DNA of 11,326 nucleotides from Thermomonas sp. (lineage in GTDB: Bacteria > Pseudomonadota > Gammaproteobacteria > Xanthomonadales > Xanthomonadaceae). Under the pieces are notes generated by a model, which was not told the DNA's origin, did not search any database, and saw only the letters and a program-made list of their open reading frames with translations. The position numbers were made by a program, and so were the translations under genes. Positions within the stretch are counted from its first letter, which is position 1; each line of letters starts with the position of its first letter. Shown in pieces: positions 1 through 5,355 of this stretch. The stretch is from the NCBI GenBank assembly GCA_024711415.1, contig JANJSW010000209.1, forward strand, positions 1 through 11,326, written 5' to 3'.

Positions 1-602
1 GCGGCCAGCTCGAAGAACTGCAACAGCAGTTGGAGCAGGCGAAGCAGAGCCAGCGCGTGCAGTACCTGGACCTGAGTGGTCGGCTGGACCGGCTGGAGGG
101 CGGCGCTCCGGCGCCCGCCTCCGCGGCCCCGCCCGCCGCGCCCGCCGCCGCCATGCCGCCGGTGCCCATGCCCGCCGCCTCCACAGCGCCATCGGTGCCG
201 GCTGCGGGAGCCCAGAACGAGCAGGGTGCCTACGCCCACGCTTTCGAAGCGCTCAAGAGCGGCGATTACGTCGAGTCGGCCCGCCGCCTGCGCGATTTCC
301 TGGCCGCCTTCCCAGCCGGGCAGCTGGCTCCGAATGCGCTGTACTGGCTGGGCGAGAGTTATTACGTCACCCAGAACTATGCGCTGGCCGCCGACCAGTT
401 CCGCAGCCTGCTGGACCGCTATCCGGGCAACGACAAGGCGCCCGGCGCACTGCTCAAGCTGGGCCTGGCCCAGTACGGGCTGAGGCAGAACGAAGCCGCC
501 ATGGACACCCTGCGCCAGGTGGCCCAACGCTACCCGGGCAGCGATGCCGCCCGCATCGCCGACGACCGCCTGCGCTCGATGCAGCTGGCCGGCAACCGCT
601 AA
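1..602 (+). CDS. cpoB: Cell division coordinator CpoB / Tol-Pal protein YbgF, C-terminal part (5' end outside window)
   Basis: Periplasmic accessory protein of the Tol-Pal envelope system; in E. coli CpoB links Tol-Pal to peptidoglycan synthesis at the division site. The frame is open from base 3, so the start and signal peptide lie upstream. Visible order: a Gln/Glu/Leu-rich stretch (GQLEELQQQLEQAKQSQ) ending the N-terminal coiled coil, an Ala/Pro linker at about 94-225, then three tetratricopeptide-type repeats. The repeats are recognisable as AYAHAFEALKSGDY, NALYWLGESYYVTQNYALAA and ALLKLGLAQYGLRQNEAA, the usual YbgF C-terminal domain. The stop is TAA at 600-602. queE begins 9 bases later, matching the pal-ybgF-queE-queC-tRNA-Lys order known from pseudomonads and xanthomonads. 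The TAA also forms part of a -10-like TAAAAT. Identification is firm; only the N-terminus is missing. Confidence 0.93.
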   Translation, partial: GQLEELQQQLEQAKQSQRVQYLDLSGRLDRLEGGAPAPASAAPPAAPAAAMPPVPMPAASTAPSVPAAGAQNEQGAYAHAFEALKSGDYVESARRLRDFLAAFPAGQLAPNALYWLGESYYVTQNYALAADQFRSLLDRYPGNDKAPGALLKLGLAQYGLRQNEAAMDTLRQVAQRYPGSDAARIADDRLRSMQLAGNR

Positions 603-605
603 AAT
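600..605 (+). promoter_or_regulatory. Candidate -10 box TAAAAT for a leaderless queE transcript
   Basis: TAAAAT matches the sigma-70 -10 consensus at 5 of 6 bases and incorporates the cpoB stop codon. Its last base is 6 nt before the queE ATG, so transcription would begin at or next to the start codon. No Shine-Dalgarno sequence precedes queE, which fits a leaderless message. No convincing -35 is seen; TCGATG at 576-581 (18-bp spacer) is weak. Inference only. Confidence 0.35.
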
Positions 606-611
606 GCCCGC

Positions 612-1298
612 ATGAACGCCGTTGCCGATGCGGCCGCCGCATCGGCGGCGGGCCAGACCGAGCGCCTCAAGCTCACCGAAATCTTCCTGTCCCTGCAGGG
701 TGAAGCCCGCGATGCCGGCTGGCCCACCGTGTTCGTGCGCCTGACCGGCTGCCCGCTCCGCTGCCAGTACTGCGATACCGCCTACGCCTTCCACGGCGGG
801 CAGTGGTGGGAAATCGACGCGATCCTGGCCGAAGTGGCCCGCCTCGGTGCACGCCACGTCTGCGTCACCGGCGGCGAGCCGCTGGCACAGAAGCGCTGCC
901 TGCAGCTGCTGGAAAAGCTCTGCGACGCCGGCTACGTGGTCTCGCTGGAAACTTCGGGCGCGCTGGATATCGCCGGCGTCGATCAGCGCGTCTCGCGCGT
1001 GCTGGACATCAAGACGCCGGGCTCGGGCGAGGTGGCGCGCAACCTGTGGAGCAACCTGCCGCTGCTGACCGCGCACGACCAGGTCAAATTCGTGATCTGC
1101 TCGCGTGAGGACTACGACTGGGCCAAGGCGGTGGTCGCCGAGCACCGCCTGTGCGCGATCTGCGACGTGCTGTTCTCGTCCAGCGCCGCGCAGGTCGGCG
1201 CACGCGAACTGGCCGACTGGATCGTGGCCGACCGGCTGCCGGTGCGCTTCCAGATGCAGCTGCACAAGCTGCTGTGGAACGACGAGCCGGGGAGATAA
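612..1298 (+). CDS. queE: 7-carboxy-7-deazaguanine synthase QueE (radical SAM)
   Basis: Converts 6-carboxy-5,6,7,8-tetrahydropterin to 7-carboxy-7-deazaguanine, a step towards preQ0 and queuosine in tRNA; cytosolic. The 228-aa length fits the family. The radical-SAM cluster motif C-x3-C-x2-C is C47, C51, C54 in GCPLRCQYCDTAYAF; this Cys-x3-Cys-x2-Cys spacing is the classical SAM-radical one. GGEP at residues 87-90 is the SAM-binding motif, and SLQGE near residues 27-31 is the usual N-terminal substrate-site segment. An ATG at 604 is out of frame and meets a stop after two more codons, so 612 is the start. No ribosome binding site is visible. queC follows 3 bases after the stop, so the two enzymes of consecutive pathway steps are almost certainly co-transcribed. 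Confidence 0.95.
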   Translation: MNAVADAAAASAAGQTERLKLTEIFLSLQGEARDAGWPTVFVRLTGCPLRCQYCDTAYAFHGGQWWEIDAILAEVARLGARHVCVTGGEPLAQKRCLQLLEKLCDAGYVVSLETSGALDIAGVDQRVSRVLDIKTPGSGEVARNLWSNLPLLTAHDQVKFVICSREDYDWAKAVVAEHRLCAICDVLFSSSAAQVGARELADWIVADRLPVRFQMQLHKLLWNDEPGR

Positions 1299-1301
1299 AC
1301 C

Positions 1302-2000
1302 ATGAGCAAACCCGCAGTCGTATTGGTCTCCGGCGGCATGGATTCCGCCGTCGTGCTGGCCATGGCCAAAGAAGCCGGCTTCGCGCCGCATGCACTGAGC
1401 GTGCGCTACGGCCAGCGCCACACCTCCGAGCTGGACGCCGCCGCACGGGTGGCGCGATCGCTCGGTGCGGTCGCCCACAAGACCGTCAACGTGGACCTGC
1501 GCAGCATCGGCGGTTCGGCACTGACCGATGACATCGACGTACCCACCGATGCCGACGGCCACGTGATCGGCCAGAGCATCCCGTCCACCTACGTGCCGGC
1601 GCGCAACACCATCATGCTATCGGTGGCGCTGGGCTGGGCCGAAGTGCTGGGCAGCACCGATCTGTTCTGCGGCGTCAACGCGGTGGACTATTCCGGCTAT
1701 CCGGACTGCCGCCCCGAGTTCATCGCCGGCTTCGAGGCGCTGGCGAACCTGGCCACCAAGGCTGGCGTCGAAGGCAGCCGCTTCCGCGTGCATGCGCCGC
1801 TGATGCGAATGTCCAAGGCCGATATCGCCCGCGAGGGCCTGCGCCTGGGCGTGGACTTTGCGCAGACGGTGAGCTGCTACCAGGCCGATGCAGACGGCCG
1901 CGCCTGCGGCCACTGCGATGCCTGCCGCCTGCGCGCGCAGGGCTTTGCCGAGGCCGGCATCGCCGATCCCACCCGCTACGCCGGCGCCGGCATCGGTTAG
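1302..2000 (+). CDS. queC: 7-cyano-7-deazaguanine synthase QueC
   Basis: ATP-dependent enzyme turning 7-carboxy-7-deazaguanine plus ammonia into 7-cyano-7-deazaguanine (preQ0), directly after QueE. The PP-loop ATP pyrophosphatase motif SGGMDS is at residues 10-15, after the strand [15 protein letters not shown] near residues 35-44 and PARNTIML near 99-106 are characteristic QueC segments. The C-terminal zinc site is complete: C192, C202, C205 and C208 ([19 protein letters not shown]). The 232-aa length is normal for the family. ATG 1302 has a good Shine-Dalgarno sequence, GGGGAG, 7 bases upstream. The TAG stop at 1998-2000 doubles as the first half of a TAGAAT -10 box, probably for the following tRNA gene. 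Confidence 0.96.
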   Translation: MSKPAVVLVSGGMDSAVVLAMAKEAGFAPHALSVRYGQRHTSELDAAARVARSLGAVAHKTVNVDLRSIGGSALTDDIDVPTDADGHVIGQSIPSTYVPARNTIMLSVALGWAEVLGSTDLFCGVNAVDYSGYPDCRPEFIAGFEALANLATKAGVEGSRFRVHAPLMRMSKADIAREGLRLGVDFAQTVSCYQADADGRACGHCDACRLRAQGFAEAGIADPTRYAGAGIG

Positions 2001-2003
2001 AAT
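1998..2003 (+). promoter_or_regulatory. Probable -10 box (TAGAAT) of the tRNA-Lys gene
   Basis: TAGAAT matches the -10 consensus at 5 of 6 positions and starts with the queC stop codon. It is followed by a G+C-only stretch (GCGCCCCCCGG), resembling the GC-rich discriminator of stringently controlled stable-RNA promoters. Initiation near 2010 would leave a leader of about 28 nt before the mature tRNA. The expected -35 region, inside queC, is weak. Confidence 0.5.
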
Positions 2004-2038
2004 GCGCCCCCCGGTGCAACGCCGGGCGTTCCTTTCGT

Positions 2039-2114
2039 GGGCCGTTAGCTCAGTCGGTAGAGCATCGGACTTTTAATCCGCTGGTCGATGGTTCGAATCC
2101 ATCACGGCCCACCA
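2039..2114 (+). tRNA. tRNA-Lys, anticodon UUU
   Basis: A complete 76-nt cloverleaf with encoded CCA. The acceptor GGGCCGT (2039-2045) pairs with ACGGCCC (2104-2110), followed by discriminator A and CCA at 2112-2114. The D arm is GCTC/GAGC with an AGTCGGTA loop. The anticodon loop is CTTTTAA, with anticodon TTT at 2072-2074. The T arm is GATGG-TTCGAAT-CCATC. The anticodon stem has one weak outer pair (U27 and C43). The sequence closely follows gammaproteobacterial tRNA-Lys. A tRNA-Lys after queC is the usual arrangement in this group. Confidence 0.97.
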
Positions 2115-2567
2115 TCGCCTCCGGGCCACGCCCCACCCGCTTGTTCCAGCCACTGCCGCGTCGTCCTCGTCGCGCACCCGCGGCCAGGCCTGCAGGATGC
2201 CCCACAGGAGCTCGGGTACCAGGAACAGCACGGCCACCGGTGCCTGCACCAGGACAATGGTGCGTGCGAACCAGAGCGAGAACAGGAAGCGTCCGGTGGC
2301 GTCCCAGCGACCGTTCTCGCGGCTGGGGTTGCGGATCCGGACCAGCGACCAGACCACCACCACGCTGCCCAGCATGTTCACCAGCATCATGTGGAAGGGC
2401 GCCATCGCCGGGAAGGGGGCGCCTCCCAGTGCCAGGTTGGCGTGGTTGAGCTGCGCGTGCATCCACGCGAACGTCCATGGCGTTGCCATGGGCAGGCTGA
2501 AGAGCAGGTCGTAGATCGCGCTGGCCCGGACCAGCTTGCGGAATCCGTCGCGGGTGAACGTGAACAT
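2073..2567 (-). CDS. Small multi-pass inner-membrane protein of unknown function, divergent from a MerR regulator
   Basis: 164 aa as read, with about four hydrophobic segments: residues 15-35 (AIYDLLFSLPMATPWTFAW), 53-80 (MAPFHMMLVNMLGSVVVVWS), and a long stretch around 92-128 that could form two helices (LFSLWFARTIVLVQAPVAVL then LFLVPELLWGILQAW). I do not recognise a named family. ATG 2567 has the Shine-Dalgarno sequence GAGG 8 bases upstream. The gene lies behind a MerR-type promoter, so it is very likely the target of the regulator at 2632. The C-terminus is odd: after about residue 132 the frame continues through the spacer and antisense through the 3' half of tRNA-Lys, stopping at 2073-2075. 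The last residues (AVMDSNHRPAD) are simply antisense tRNA. The hydrophobic core looks real; the tail may be non-functional or the true stop may have been lost. Confidence 0.68.
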   Translation of the reverse strand: MFTFTRDGFRKLVRASAIYDLLFSLPMATPWTFAWMHAQLNHANLALGGAPFPAMAPFHMMLVNMLGSVVVVWSLVRIRNPSRENGRWDATGRFLFSLWFARTIVLVQAPVAVLFLVPELLWGILQAWPRVRDEDDAAVAGTSGWGVARRRWWAVMDSNHRPAD

Positions 2568-2594
2568 GGGGTCGCCTCATCGGGTGGGCGGCCA

Positions 2595-2625
2595 AGGTAA
2601 AGTGTGGAGTGCACTCCAAGGTCAA
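2595..2625 (-). promoter_or_regulatory. MerR-type promoter/operator: 19-bp spacer with a perfect 14-bp palindrome
   Basis: Read on the minus strand: -35 TTGACC (2625-2620), a 19-bp spacer (2619-2601), then -10-like TTACCT (2600-2595). The spacer contains the perfect palindrome TGGAGTGCACTCCA at 2605-2618. An over-long 19-20 bp spacer with a centred dyad is the hallmark of promoters that MerR-family proteins activate by untwisting DNA, and the half-site resembles ZntR- and NmlR-like operators. The promoter points at the membrane protein starting at 2567. The regulator's own start is 13 bases from the other side of the dyad, so the same site could autoregulate it; TAAAGT at 2598-2603 is a possible -10 for that direction. 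Confidence 0.8.
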
Positions 2626-2631
2626 GCCTGC

Positions 2632-3018
2632 ATGCGGATTGGCGAGCTTTCCACGGCATCCGGCCTCAGCCGCGATGCCCTGCGCTACTACGAGCGACAA
2701 GGCCTGCTTGCGTCCGTCCGCGGCGGCAATGGTTATCGCCACTACGACGCCCGCGCCGTGGCCTGGCTTGGTTACGTGCGGCAGGCGCAGGCCCTTGGTT
2801 TCACCTTGGCCGAGATCCGACGCGACGCCGCCCTGCTGGACGGCAGCCTGCCGTCGGAAACCGCGATCCGCCACGCACTGGAAGCCAAGCTCGCGCAGCT
2901 GGATGCAAGGATCGCGGCGCTGCAGGACATGCACGCAAGTCTTCGGGCCAGGCTGGCCGATCCGACGGTGTGCCCCGTGCAGGAACACCAACGCCGGACG
3001 CATGCGCGGGGTGGCTAG
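2632..3018 (+). CDS. MerR-family transcriptional regulator
   Basis: 128-aa DNA-binding regulator. Residues 1-70 form the winged helix-turn-helix: MRIGELSTASGLSRDALRYY begins the fold, YYERQGLL is the family signature, and GYRHYDARAVAWLGYVRQAQ plus GFTLAEIRR are the wing and second HTH-like part. Residues 77-108 are a long Leu/Ala-rich helix suited to the antiparallel dimer coiled coil. The C-terminus is short, with a single cysteine (C114). It lacks the paired cysteines of CueR/ZntR/MerR metal sites, so a metal sensor is unlikely and the inducer is unknown. The frame is open further upstream, but ATG 2632 begins exactly at the conserved MRIGEL motif and lies beyond the operator; no Shine-Dalgarno is seen. 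It probably controls the divergent membrane gene. Its TAG stop overlaps the rbsK stop in the shared tetranucleotide CTAG (3015-3018). Confidence 0.88.
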   Translation: MRIGELSTASGLSRDALRYYERQGLLASVRGGNGYRHYDARAVAWLGYVRQAQALGFTLAEIRRDAALLDGSLPSETAIRHALEAKLAQLDARIAALQDMHASLRARLADPTVCPVQEHQRRTHARGG

Positions 3019-3962
3019 GCCGGGGTGAGGTAAGGCATTGCCAGCGCCGCGCCTTCCTGTTCGGTCGAGCGTGCGGCGTAGCGGCTGGCGAAGCGGACGT
3101 GTTCGATGAAGGCGGATTCCGGCCGCTGCGCCAGCGAGGCGGCCAGTGCGCCGTTGAAGGCATCGCCGGCGCCGGTGGTGTCGATCGCCTGCGCGGGTTC
3201 GGCCGGGACGCGATAGCAGGGGGCGCCGTCTCCGCGCGGCGTGGCCTCGGCATGCGAGACGAAGCAGCCGCTGGCGCCGAGCGTGATGATGACGCTGCCA
3301 TGCGGGAGCAGCTCGCGGCAGAGCGCGTGCAGGCGCGACTGGTCGAGGCTGGCCACCGCATCGGCGTCGATCCGTTCTCCGACGTGGCGGCCGATCAGGG
3401 CGGCGAACTCGGTCTCGTTCGGGGTCAGGATGTCGGCCCGCACCAGCATGGCTTCGTCGATGGCGACGTTGGCCGGCGCCGGGTTGAGCATCGCGGTGGC
3501 GCCCGCGGCACGGCCGTCATCCAGCGCCTGCGCGACCGCGTCCAGCGGCGATTCCAGCTGCGCCAGCACCACGTCGGCAGCCGTCACGCCAGCGAGCGCC
3601 TGGGCGACAAATCCGGGCGCCAGCGCAGCGTTCGCGCCGGCACCGATCACGATGCAGTTGCGGCCCTGCGCATCCACGTAGATGCCGGCGGTGCCGGTGG
3701 GATCGGCCACCGCCGCCGCGCGCAGGTCGATGCCGTCGTCGGTGCAGAGCGTGCGCGCCAGCTGCGCGCCGACGTCCTCGCCCAGTGCACAGACGAAGCG
3801 CGTGTCCGCGCCGGCGCGGCGGGCGGCGATGGCTTGGTTGAAGCCCTTGCCGCCGGGGCCGCTGGCGTAGCTGCCGCTGAGGGTGGCGCCGGCTGCGGGC
3901 AGCGCGGCGACCCGCCAGACGTGGTCGACGTTGAACGAACCGACGACGAGGACGCGCGCCAT
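3015..3962 (-). CDS. rbsK: Ribokinase (PfkB family)
   Basis: 315-aa sugar kinase, predicted to phosphorylate ribose to ribose-5-phosphate in the cytosol. Visible PfkB signatures are GSFNVDHVW at 8-16 (start of the fold and sugar-binding Asp), GPGGKGFNQA at 35-44 (family signature 1, in the RbsK form GGKGxNQA), NETE at 182-185 (the metal/ATP-associated motif), and DTTGAGDAFNGA at 261-272 (signature 2), whose D267 is the expected catalytic base. Length matches E. coli RbsK (309 aa). ATG 3962 starts 2 bases after the stop of the upstream nucleoside transporter, indicating one operon and translational coupling. With a NupG-type neighbour, the likely role is salvage of ribose from nucleosides. A nucleoside-kinase activity cannot be excluded from sequence alone. 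No nucleoside hydrolase is in the window. Confidence 0.9.
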   Translation of the reverse strand: MARVLVVGSFNVDHVWRVAALPAAGATLSGSYASGPGGKGFNQAIAARRAGADTRFVCALGEDVGAQLARTLCTDDGIDLRAAAVADPTGTAGIYVDAQGRNCIVIGAGANAALAPGFVAQALAGVTAADVVLAQLESPLDAVAQALDDGRAAGATAMLNPAPANVAIDEAMLVRADILTPNETEFAALIGRHVGERIDADAVASLDQSRLHALCRELLPHGSVIITLGASGCFVSHAEATPRGDGAPCYRVPAEPAQAIDTTGAGDAFNGALAASLAQRPESAFIEHVRFASRYAARSTEQEGAALAMPYLTPA

Positions 3963-3964
3963 GC

Positions 3965-5245
3965 TCAGGGATTGCCCACGTCGGCCGGGCCGTGCGCCGG
4001 CACCACCTTGTGCGGGTCGTGGCGGTGCTTGAACAGCGGCACGAAGGTGACGGCCATCGCCAGCGCATACAGCGCGAACGCGGTCCAGATGCCCTGCCAG
4101 TCCTTGACGCCGTCGGCGCCGGTGAAGAAGCGGTCGATCACGAAGCCCGCGACCAGGCTGCCCAGCACCGCGCCGATGCCGTTGGTCATCAGCATGTACA
4201 GGCCCTGCGCGCTGGCGCGGATCTTCGGGTCGGCCTGCTGTTCCACGAACAGCGAACCGGAGATGTTGAAGAAGTCGAAGGCCATGCCGTAGACGATGCA
4301 GCTCAGCACGATCATCCACAGGCCGGGGCCGGGGTCGCCATAGGCGAACAGGCCGAAGCGCAGGAACCACGCCAGCATGCTGATCGTCATCACCGTCTTG
4401 ATGCCGAAACGCTTGAGGAAGAACGGGATGGTGAGGATGAACAGGGTTTCGCTGATCTGCGAAATCGACATGATGATGGCGGGATAGCGCACCGCCAGCG
4501 TGTCCTTGTAGGCATCGACGTTGGCGAAGTCGTGCAGGAAGGTGTCGCCATAGGCGTTGGTGAGCTGCAGCGCCGCGCCCAGCAGCATCGCGAACACGAA
4601 GAACACCGCCATGTTGCGGTCGCGGAACAGCCGGAACGAGGACAGTCCCAGCACGTCCACCAGCGAGCGGCTGCTGCTGTCGCGCCCCAGCGTTGGCGGG
4701 CAGGGCGGCAGGGTGAACGCGTAGAGGCCCAGCACCAGCGCCGCGGCGGCGGCGATGTAGAACTGGCCGGGCGAGGTTTCGAGTTTCAGCAGGCTGGTGG
4801 TCCACAGCGCGGCGATGAAGCCCACCGTGCCCCACACGCGGATCGGCGGGTAGTCGCGCACCACGTCCAGGCCCTCGCGCTTGAGCGCGTTGTAGGCCAC
4901 GGCGATCGCCAGCGAGATGGTCGGCATGTAGCAGATCATCGTCGCCAGCATCACCCAGAACATGGTGTGCGGGTCGTCCACCGTCGGCACCACCAACAGC
5001 ATCGCCGCGCCGGCCAGGTGCAGTGCGCCGTAGAGCTTCTGCGCGCTGATCCAGCGGTCGGCCACCACGCCCATCAGCGCGGGCATGAACAGCGCCGAGA
5101 TGCCCATGGTCGAGAAGATCGCGCCGAAGCTGGTCCCCGACCATTGCTTGTATTGGAACCAGTACGCGCCGATGGTGATCAGCCACGCCCCCCAGATGAA
5201 GAACTGGAGGAAGTTCATGATGGTCAGGCGTAGCTTCAGGTTCAC
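3965..5245 (-). CDS. nupG: Nucleoside:H+ symporter, NupG/XapB family (MFS)
   Basis: Twelve-TM inner-membrane permease of the nucleoside:H+ symporter family. The likeness to E. coli NupG is extensive: NLKLRLTIMNFLQFFIWGAW at the N-terminus, YPPIRVWGTVGFIAALW mid-protein, FLHDFANVDAY, then SISQISETLFILTIPFFLKR and YGMAFDFFNISGSLFVE. FFNISGS and QISETLF are diagnostic stretches shared with NupG. I chose GTG 5245, giving 426 aa and an N-terminus aligning with NupG's MNLKL. It has GGAG 5 bases upstream, which the in-frame ATG at 5257 lacks; with that ATG the protein would be 430 aa. The stop (TGA, 3965-3967) sits 2 bases before rbsK. The expected job is uptake of purine and pyrimidine nucleosides feeding the ribokinase. 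Confidence 0.93.
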   Translation of the reverse strand: MNLKLRLTIMNFLQFFIWGAWLITIGAYWFQYKQWSGTSFGAIFSTMGISALFMPALMGVVADRWISAQKLYGALHLAGAAMLLVVPTVDDPHTMFWVMLATMICYMPTISLAIAVAYNALKREGLDVVRDYPPIRVWGTVGFIAALWTTSLLKLETSPGQFYIAAAAALVLGLYAFTLPPCPPTLGRDSSSRSLVDVLGLSSFRLFRDRNMAVFFVFAMLLGAALQLTNAYGDTFLHDFANVDAYKDTLAVRYPAIIMSISQISETLFILTIPFFLKRFGIKTVMTISMLAWFLRFGLFAYGDPGPGLWMIVLSCIVYGMAFDFFNISGSLFVEQQADPKIRASAQGLYMLMTNGIGAVLGSLVAGFVIDRFFTGADGVKDWQGIWTAFALYALAMAVTFVPLFKHRHDPHKVVPAHGPADVGNP

Positions 5246-5287
5246 GCAGGCTCCCATGCGAGGCGGTACGGTGCGCCTGCAGCGCGC

Positions 5288-5316
5288 AGGTTAGTCATGG
5301 CGGGCAGCGCCGGCAA
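5288..5316 (-). promoter_or_regulatory. Weak candidate promoter for nupG-rbsK
   Basis: Minus strand: TTGCCG (5316-5311), a 17-bp spacer, then TAACCT (5293-5288). Each hexamer matches consensus at only three positions. A small inverted repeat, CCTGC-AGCGC-GCAGG at 5276-5290, overlaps the presumed start region and could bind a repressor. The spacing is right but the boxes are poor, so this is a suggestion only. Confidence 0.25.
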
Positions 5317-5355
5317 GCGGTGCGGCGCTCAGCGCACCACCACCCGGTTGCGGCC

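Noticed and set aside
2039..2114. tRNA-Lys as an integration site for a mobile element
   Set aside because: No integrase, direct repeat of the tRNA 3' end or foreign cargo is seen downstream within the window.
2050..3003. Minus-strand 317-codon open frame ending in antisense tRNA sequence
   Set aside because: It lies opposite the MerR gene and alongside the membrane gene with no domain. Its tail (DGFEPSTSGLKVRCSTD) is antisense tRNA-Lys, a frequent database artefact.
2604..4292. Plus-strand 562-codon open frame across merR and opposite rbsK/nupG
   Set aside because: Composition is Arg/Ala/Gly-rich shadow sequence; the real genes in this interval have clear family motifs in other frames.
3015..5186. 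A 723-codon minus-strand open frame that could be read as one fused transporter-kinase protein
   Set aside because: Only the last 315 codons (from 3962) are protein-like (ribokinase). The rest is the wrong frame of nupG, which is clear in its own frame and ends 2 bases before the kinase ATG.
3992..5233. Plus-strand 413-codon open frame opposite nupG
   Set aside because: His/Arg/Gln-rich low-complexity translation typical of the antisense frame of a GC-rich gene; no start signal or domain.
5246..5257. ATG 5257 as the nupG start
   Set aside because: It lacks a Shine-Dalgarno, whereas GTG 5245 has GGAG at the right distance and aligns with the N-terminus of E. coli NupG. It cannot be fully excluded.
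5306..5329. 7-bp stem (AGCGCCG/CGGCGCT) as an intrinsic terminator of the GGDEF gene
   Set aside because: No U-tract follows it and it overlaps the old coding end and the weak nupG promoter. Kept only as a remark in the GGDEF tail finding.
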